NCBI GenBank assembly: GCA_900618425.1
Contig: UZAN01055902.1
Coordinates: 1-14,076 of the forward strand
DNA length: 14,076 bases
Reading direction: 5' to 3'
DNA from: Echinostoma caproni
Lineage: Eukaryota > Platyhelminthes > Trematoda > Plagiorchiida > Echinostomatidae
Part shown: positions 8,927 to 14,076 of the stretch, piece after piece
How positions within the stretch are numbered: the stretch's first letter is position 1
Layout of the letters: the number at the start of each line of letters is the position of its first letter
The notes under the pieces: model-generated
Told to the model about the DNA's origin: nothing
Seen by the model: the letters and a program-made list of their open reading frames with translations, nothing else
Databases searched by the model: none
Program-made: the position numbers and the translations under genes

Positions 8927-9003
8927 CGGTGGGATTCGAACCCACACCTGAACCCCGTCTGCACTTTTGTACGTACGATCTACCGCCTTAGTTACGAGGC
9001 CGC
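8927..9003 (-). repeat. tRNA-like sequence, probably the head of a SINE (reverse)
   Basis: On the - strand there is a box-A-like TAACTAAGGCGG (8983-8994) and a perfect box B GGTTCGAATCC (8932-8942), about 52 bases apart as in real tRNA genes. The T arm pairs fully: GTGGG, a TTCGAAT loop, CCCAC. The predicted acceptor stem does not pair (GTCGGTG against CGAGACT) and no convincing anticodon arm forms. A working tRNA gene is therefore unlikely; a tRNA-derived repeat is the better reading. The box sequences are better preserved than in the SINEs at 4580-4755 and 9118-9320. Confidence 0.5.
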
Positions 9004-9053
9004 ACCGACAGCATCAATCTTCGGATTTCGGTTCAGTCACTCAATTTACACCT

Positions 9054-9096
9054 CATATGGTAGAGCGTGTGGTGTGCCAGGTGTTCGATTCCCATT
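9054..9096 (+). repeat. Collapsed tRNA-like fragment
   Basis: TATGGTAGAGCG looks like the D-loop end of a tRNA. It is followed only about 16 bases later by a box-B-like GTGTTCGATTCCC. The middle of the tRNA body seems to be deleted. It sits just upstream of SINE copy 2 and may be an older insertion or part of a composite head. Confidence 0.35.
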
Positions 9097-9117
9097 GAAA
9101 CTGCTGATGTTTTCATA

Positions 9118-9320
9118 ATGGGTGGTGGTGTTCAAGTGATTGAGGCCATCAAATTAGTGACCCGGAAAACCCGGATTCGAACCGCCCCACCACTGCCCAT
9201 GCTCCCCAATTCTCTGTTTTCCCAGGCAGCCTTTGTATGGCCGCGACCCCCTTCCTGAAAGTTGACCGTACATTTTTTTACTCTAAATGAAAAGGAAGTA
9301 AAAATACATTATTTATTTAT
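9118..9320 (+). mobile_element. tRNA-derived SINE, copy 2 (forward)
   Basis: The unit begins GGGTGGTGGTGTTCAAGTGATTG. It carries a box B, GGATTCGAACC (9173-9183), inside a GTGACCCGG..CGCCCCACCACTGCC context that aligns with SINE copy 1 (4580-4755, - strand). The body again contains ATGGCCGC. It passes into an A-rich end with GAAAAGGAAGTAAAAATAC (about 9290-9310). Box A is degraded. The element lies in the intron between the exons at 8362 and 9919, in the sense direction. Confidence 0.6.
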
Positions 9321-9918
9321 TCGTAATTCAAACAAAAACAATGGCTTAAAAACGTATTGGCTACATACTGATGCCGGTAATGAACATTGGTTTTCAAGAA
9401 GACATTTTTGTTGATTGGTATCTTTTTAACTCATTAAACGGGGTTTCTATTATTGCGTTGATGTTCGTGTGCTTTGTGATTTGCTCATATAGCTTTGCCT
9501 TCCGCATTTCCTAGTTATAAGGAATACGGTTGAAGTTGAGTCATTTTCATTTATGAAACCGTTTGCTTGATTTTCAATGGCGTGGTATTCGTTGGTTTCC
9601 GTCTTGCTTCTCGTACGTTAGTGTTACACGGTTTTTCTGTACTTCCTAATCCTCTTATACTCTATCTGGAATCGTGACTCTGATTCGCAAATGTACCATG
9701 CCCCTAGTTCAGTGTTATACTAGATCATTTAAGGTCATTTGTCTCTGCCGGTCGACGTTTGCTTTCTTGGTGACCACTACCAGATAATATAAACCTTTTT
9801 GGATATCTCCCCGCTAGTTCGTATAATTATTATATTGTATATATATATATACATAGAATGACAATTATTATTTTTGTGAACGTTCACCTATGTGTTCTGT
9901 TGTTTTGTGTATTTTCAG
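9321..9918. other. Intron, right part, with (TA)7 at 9838-9851
   Basis: T-rich intronic DNA. The only features I can support are a short GTATATATATATATAC run and the pyrimidine-rich acceptor TGTATTTTCAG ending at 9918. Confidence 0.55.
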
Positions 9919-10147
9919 TACGAAGATCATGTGGCGTTCTGTGAGGATCTGGGCTGTCCAGTGGACCGGCCAGTCAAGGTGGTGGCTATCGTGGGTAACA
10001 CAGGCGATGGCAAATCCTACACACTCAATCACGCCTTCTGTGGTGGATCAGAGGTGTTTGAAACTTCACCGTCACAGAATACATGCACGCTGGGGGTTTG
10101 GGCAGCCTACTTACCGGGGAAAGATTGCTTGCTATTAGATACCGAAG
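9919..10147 (+). CDS. ZFYVE1: ZFYVE1-like exon: Walker A / P-loop NTPase
   Basis: This exon encodes YEDHVAFCEDLGCPVD, the beta strand KVVAIV and Walker A GNTGDGKS (9994-10017), then YTLNHAFCGG, EVFETSP, CTLGVWAAY and LLLDTE. The order and wording match the N-terminal NTPase domain of ZFYVE1/DFCP1. That protein marks PI3P-rich omegasomes on the endoplasmic reticulum, where autophagosomes form. Its P-loop domain binds and hydrolyses nucleotide and helps release forming autophagosomes. The Walker lysine and serine are intact. Borders are TTTTCAG|TAC and GAAG|GTAAGA (10148-10153). The exon ends in phase 1 within the glycine codon of DTEG, completed by the exon at 12723. The reading frame has no stop. 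Identification is firm; the species is not. Confidence 0.9.
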
Positions 10148-10439
10148 GTAAGACTGACTCTCAACTAAATCCAATCAGTTCATATCTCGTCTTTAAACGC
10201 TTTTCCCACTGAGGGCACTTTAATTAGTCTTAAAAAATTTGGATGACCGATACTCCTAAATCAATAGACCACAGTATCCAGTGACATGACTAATCGCGTA
10301 TGCATTTGTACAAATCGTAAATTATGCATTAATGATTACATAACTTGATGAATTAGACGCTTCGCTTACACTTCAGTATTCAAGCTCAAGTTGAAAATGA
10401 CGCTACCATTCCGTCAACGTAATTCATTCACCGATTCGA
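10148..10439. other. Intron, nothing recognised
   Basis: AT-rich intronic sequence after the donor at 10148. Confidence 0.6.
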
Positions 10440-10545
10440 CATACATAGTGTGTGTGGGTCCTTGCCGCCTAGCCCTCCGTTTGCGAAGACCTTGAGCTCG
10501 CTAATTCTTTCTTGTTCCTTTGGCTAGATAAACCAATCTAGAAAT
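10440..10545 (-). mobile_element. Short CR1-like LINE linker fragment (reverse)
   Basis: The + strand CCTTGAGCTCGCTAATTC and the TCTTGTTCCTTTGGCTAGATAA that closely follows it align with 3134-3181 of CR1 copy 1. On the - strand they give PKEQERISELK, parallel to VKRKSERKVRELK in the linker before the RT domain. Only this piece of about 90 bases is recognisable. Confidence 0.4.
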
Positions 10546-11599
10546 AAAAATATCTACAACAAACTATACGTTACCTAATAGTTTTTCTATTGTCATTTGT
10601 TTAGAACTGGGTAAAAATTATTTCGTCCTACAAATCATTATCAGCTGTTTGGTGCAAACACAACCACTCCCGCACTCATCGACACATCAAACAGAGCTGT
10701 TATTTGTCATCGGGGTTCCCTTACTCCGATATGTTGTTTACCTGTGAATTTTTCGAATATGTTCATTGATATTTTACATTCATCACCGCTTATTGATTAA
10801 TAACGGTGCTAACCTGAACTTAACCAGTGGTTTGATAGTGAAGTTTATCAACACTCGGGTGTTCACGAATCCCCCTCACTATTTATACTGTGGTACACGA
10901 TTTCCCACTAATTTGCGTCCCATACGTTTTTCGATGAGCTGCACTCGAACCTTGGTCTACCTGTCAGCTCAATATGTGGCTCTTTTGACACCCATCCGGG
11001 ATTGCTTCTCTATAAAGCTGCCGTNCTATACAAAAATTGTCAGTTTTCCGGTTGAAGTGAACCTCACTGGCTTAAACAAATTGCGCGTTAGGTTAGCCCA
11101 TATTTTAGCCTATTTGTTTCTCTTGCAGTTTTGTGATTTCCTTAACGACCGTAAACAATTCTGAGGGCATTTTCCATCAATAGGTGATCCACTGTGTCAC
11201 ATAGACTTCGTATGTTCATATAATACTTTGTGCATGCTAGCTAACAAGGCACTCGTGAGCGCACAATCGATTTGACTTGTGCACGTGATTGTGCACACAC
11301 GTGACCTCGTTCGCGTTACCTGCTTCGATGCACCGGGGCAGTGTTCAAGTATGCGAACACGATATGGGATATTCCACTTGTAGATCGAGGTTTGCGCTTG
11401 CGCGTAACAAGCATATGCTTCCACGAATCTAGTACCTGTATATGTATCAGATTACATAAAATGCCTCTATTCGGACCGAGTTAACAAAGCTGATAGGAAC
11501 GATAACGTAGTTGCACACACCTATGAATTGACTCAATTTTCATATTTTGAAGAACATGTTGTATGTTTAGCGCAAGTTATAAATCCTACGAGCAACTGA
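10546..11599. other. Intron, nothing firm; ambiguous base at 11025
   Basis: No exon is supported. The + strand frame 10766-11164 runs through an N at 11025 and has no domain. A pair of CACGTG palindromes (11282-11287 and 11298-11303) each sits beside GTGCAC in a locally CG-rich patch; see findings. The string TTTCTCTTGCAG ending at 11129 is acceptor-like, but the sequence after it does not continue the ZFYVE1 frame. Confidence 0.5.
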
Positions 11600-12030
11600 T
11601 ATTTGGCTTTTATTATCGAAAGAGTCAAGTTGACGTTTCACTCTGTCACAGCAACTGAATTTTCCCAGCAAATACATAGGTGGACCTGGTTTATACGAGC
11701 ATACTGAAACAGGATGTTTTACTAGATAAATCACATTATCGCCAATAACTAAGCAAACATCTTCCAGGTTGTAACAGTGGTCACCTACTCGATTGGGCAT
11801 CAGGTGTACTGTGAACCTTGGCCGTTTGACCTTTTCAGGGGACGCATGATCCGATGAACAGAATACCAGCCCCCAATGGCTTGCTGGCCTGAAAAGCCTT
11901 GCAGTATTCCACCGACTAGCAAATCGTTGACCTTTTTCTTTGCCATGAGGATTTATTTACAGTAATTTGTTTAGCACACAATCGGTACTCAGACGTGTAT
12001 GAAGTGTAATAGTAATAAAATACACAATAC
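11600..12030 (+). repeat. Interspersed repeat family A, copy 4 (forward)
   Basis: This copy runs forward from an inner block, GTAACAGTGGTCACCTACTCGATTGGGCAT (11772-11801), through CGCATGATCCGATGAACAG and CCCAATGG. Its end block is TTTACAGTAATTTGTTTAGCACACAATCG..ACTCAGACGTGTATGAAG (11957-12006). A TAATAGTAATAAAATA tail follows (about 12008-12023). All three blocks match copy 1 (50-480) in the same order when that copy is reverse-complemented. Its left limit is uncertain. It lies in the intron before the exon at 12723. The - strand frame 11567-11800 lies within the repeat. Confidence 0.6.
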
Positions 12031-12096
12031 TACTTACTATCTAACTCAAACTATAACGTACATCTCATTAAAGAGTTTTTCATTCAAAATCATTTT

Positions 12097-12100
<4 letters not shown>

Positions 12101-12130
<30 letters not shown>
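12101..12130. repeat. (TA)15 microsatellite
   Basis: Fifteen uninterrupted TA units lie immediately before the first unit of the duplication starting at 12138. Confidence 0.95.
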
Positions 12131-12135
<5 letters not shown>

Positions 12136-12137
12136 TG

Positions 12138-12570
12138 CAATAAGTTGTATATGAATGACTGGACAGAATTTCCCTGGAAGCACACAACCGGTTTCGCGGT
12201 TCACGCCGCTCGTGAGTCATGTGTATCCAGTAGTCTTTTGTCGTTCCATTCATATACTTGTTCCCAGGAAATGTATTTTCATCACAATAACGTCAGTTGC
12301 AACACCGGGTAAATTTGTTTGAGTAGCTCTTTCAGGATCAGTCCATGGATGAATCAATACTATAATTCAATGATTTGTAGGTGTGTTAGATGCTACTAAC
12401 CGCAACAATCGCGACTAAAGCGTCTTTATTGAATGTTCTACAATAAGTGGCATGTGAATGACTGGACAAAATTTGTCTGTATTCGAAACATATGTATGGA
12501 AATATTTTCGATTTATTCTGTCTGTAAGAGGTCGCATTAGAATAGGAAATTTTGTGACTTGTTCCCAGAA
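12138..12570 (+). repeat. Diverged direct duplication, units about 130 bp
   Basis: Unit 1 starts CAATAAGTTGTATATGAATG at 12138 and unit 2 starts CAATAAGTGGCATGTGAATG at 12441. Both continue ACTGGACA.AATTT and then diverge. They share a second anchor, CTTGTTCCCAG, 119 bases downstream in unit 1 (12257) and 117 in unit 2 (12558). The two anchors are collinear, so this is a real duplication or two copies of one repeat. The DNA between the units (about 12271-12440) has no match. Confidence 0.6.
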
Positions 12571-12722
12571 TTAGGTGGAATAAGAAATGCGAGCGTTTCG
12601 TACAAAAAAACGAAGAACACTTCCAGTTAAGCTTTTAATGGTATAATAAAGCCCTGCAACATGTCTACTTATCCAATGAAATGCATCAACCCACTGTTAT
12701 CATTTGCATTCATTTTCTATAG

Positions 12723-13118
12723 GTCTATTAGGCACGAACGCGAATCATAATATGCATCGTCGTTTGCTGCTCAAGGTGTTTGCGATCGCGGATGTTGTGA
12801 TTTATCTCACTAAGGCCGCCCGACTGTACAGCGACATGTTCTCGATTTTGGCGGATGCCAGTGATGCCTTTGCCCAGCATTTCCGTCCAGATTTGGAAGC
12901 ACTGGCTCATCGAACTGGGTTACCCTGGTCCGTTGGCCAGCTTGGACCTGCTGTGGTTGTATTCCAAGAAACTTTACATACACATCCATTGGATGGATTC
13001 CAAGCAGGCCTTTCCGAGAGTGTTGGTCAGTCCAATGCTGACTCTGCTGCCTTTCCTATCTTCACCCAAGCAACAATGACCACAAACCAATCGCAAGAGT
13101 CACAACGATTACACTCTG
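12723..13118 (+). CDS. ZFYVE1: ZFYVE1-like exon: distal NTPase domain
   Basis: The exon opens after TTTTCTATAG and completes the DTEG glycine (G|GT). It continues LLGTNANHN and RRLLLKVFAIADVVIYLTKA, ARLYSDMFSILADASDAF, and LGPAVVVFQETLHTHPLDG. This tracks vertebrate ZFYVE1 block by block. The last 45 residues or so (from about 12985) leave the family pattern and are rich in serine, glutamine, threonine and alanine (QSNADSAAF, TTNQSQESQ). They are probably a lineage-specific disordered insertion. The exon ends TCTG|GTAAGC (13119-13124) in phase 1. No continuation was found to the right, so the rest of the NTPase domain, the cysteine-rich region and the FYVE fingers lie outside the window. The overlapping frames 12728-12910 (-) and 12855-13079 (+) are shadows. 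Confidence 0.9.
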
Positions 13119-13793
13119 GTAAGCTTTAGCGCCACTTCATTTTCCTATTTCGGAGATATATAACTGAAAAGCTAGGGAGCACTGTATGGCCGTTTCTTCC
13201 TAGTTGAGTCTTTTCAGCAATGCTAACCTATGGACCTGACTGGGGATTCCGAACTCTTGATCAGACAAGTTGAACGCAAGCGTACTATCTTTTCGATCAT
13301 CAGTCAGCTAATCAAACCATTTCACTTAATCTGTACTCGATACCCACCTTACAAGTTTGTTACGGAAGTTTAACCTCGCTCACCTTCACAGTAGCGTCGA
13401 TGTTTATGATTTGGCTGGAAGCATTTTGAATATCACTACTTGTTACGAGGGAGAAGTGGAGTAGTCGGGTTGTGGTGATGGTGGTGGTAGCAGGCTTAGG
13501 ATTTCACAAAAATTTTCATTAACTATGATCGATGAATTTACTTTTCCTATTAGTTGTAAGCAGCTCAGTCTTACTTGGTAGTTGGTGGACACCATATGAA
13601 TGAACAAACCATGGACCAGTTTCTTTGTCATAAAGATTATTATACTTTGATTTGACTCGAACGATCGTGAAGTATAATAATAATAAGTATAATCACGACG
13701 AGACTGCACTTTGACGTGGTGTGATGGCATGTGCACCTCTATGACCCAATGAGCTACACAGGATAGCTTTTACCGGGCCAAAGATCTAATCAT
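13119..13793. other. Intron, nothing recognised
   Basis: Intronic DNA after the donor at 13119. It includes a TGGTGATGGTGGTGG-type simple patch near 13472-13490 and an ATAATAATAATAAG run near 13673-13687. No exon continuing the ZFYVE1 frame was seen. The - strand frame 13443-13736 is low-complexity. Confidence 0.5.
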
Positions 13794-14076
13794 GCCTGGA
13801 AGGTCAATGGGTAGAGGTCAGACGAAGTCCAGTCTCCTGGTCCTCCAGGTTGGGGGTTCGACTTGAGTCGGCTTCTCAGTCAATATAACGTGTTGGAGGN
13901 GAATAATTCATCCAAGCTAATGGGCCTCCAATCCGCCTTAACCGCTGCCTTTCGGTTAGGTTTTTGTCAAAACCAAAGGCTTTGGTTGAGAACCCTAATC
14001 GTTCTCCTGCTTAGTGGCTAGACACTCTAGCAGTACCCGTCCACCAAACCCCAATGCATACACAAAATAAAAATAA
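13794..14076 (+). repeat. SINE-like or LINE-tail repeat, cut by window end
   Basis: A box-A-like TGGGTAGAGG (13808-13817) and a box-B-like GGTTCGACT (13855-13863) are spaced about as in a tRNA. They are followed by about 200 bases ending in the A-rich ACAAAATAAAAATAA at the window edge. A near-palindrome, CTTTCGGTTAGG..TTGTCAAAACCAAAGGC, lies in the body. The layout fits a SINE, but the body does not resemble the two SINEs at 4580 and 9118. It could also be the 3' end of a LINE. There is an N at 13900. Confidence 0.35.

Noticed and set aside
8927..9003. A functional tRNA gene
   Set aside because: The acceptor stem does not pair and no clear anticodon arm forms, so a tRNA-derived repeat is more likely.
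10766..11164. A 132-codon + strand open frame with hydrophobic stretches
   Set aside because: It lies inside the intron between two in-frame ZFYVE1 exons, contains an N, and has no domain, splice or codon signal.
13443..13736. A 97-codon - strand open frame
   Set aside because: It is driven by simple GGT/GAT and ATA repeats and has no recognisable domain.
1..14076. CRISPR array, prophage, operon or bacterial defence system
   Set aside because: No regularly spaced repeats, Shine-Dalgarno-led gene runs or bacterial protein families are present; the window is intron-bearing eukaryotic DNA.

Overview
The window looks like nuclear DNA of a eukaryote, most likely a parasitic flatworm (digenean fluke). 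Three things point there. Coding sequence is confined to short exons with GT..AG borders, separated by introns of 1.5 to 2.6 kb. The intergenic and intronic DNA is packed with decayed LINE fragments of CR1-like and RTE-like type and with tRNA-derived SINE-like repeats. Base composition is only moderately AT-rich. The organism call is inference; no organelle, rRNA or spliced-leader sequence is present to fix it.

One protein-coding gene is recognisable, on the + strand: the 5' part of a ZFYVE1 (DFCP1, double FYVE-containing protein 1) orthologue. The secure exons are about 8244/8254-8362, 9919-10147 and 12723-13118. They join in frame and encode the N-terminal P-loop NTPase domain, with Walker A GNTGDGKS in the second and the DTEG motif split across the intron between the second and third. 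A tentative first coding exon lies at 5932-5948: ATG in strong context, below a cluster of CCAAT boxes, with a donor whose phase fits the acceptor at 8253. The rest of the gene, including the FYVE fingers, must lie beyond the right edge.

Layout: 1-780, two inverted copies of an unnamed retroelement-like family (family A); 1030-1335, 3' end of an RTE-like LINE (+); 1745-3190, a decayed CR1-like LINE (-) covering linker to C-terminus; 4165-4290, a third family A copy; 4580-4755, a SINE (-); 4790-5525, a second CR1-like LINE (-); 5781-5948, probable promoter and first exon; 6781-7195, an unexplained CpG-rich segment with a - strand open frame; 7791-8045, a second RTE-like fragment (-); 8244-8362, exon; 8927-9320, tRNA-like sequences and a second SINE (+); 9919-10147, exon; 10440-10545, a short CR1-like linker fragment (-); 11600-12030, a fourth family A copy; 12101-12130, (TA)15; 12138-12570, a diverged duplication; 12723-13118, exon; 13794-14076, a SINE-like or LINE-tail repeat cut by the window end. 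Two ambiguous bases (N) occur at 11025 and 13900.

No bacterial, phage, CRISPR or defence system is present. The points of most interest are the compact 5' end of the ZFYVE1 gene, a serine/glutamine-rich extension in its last visible exon, and the reconstructable layers of dead retroelements.
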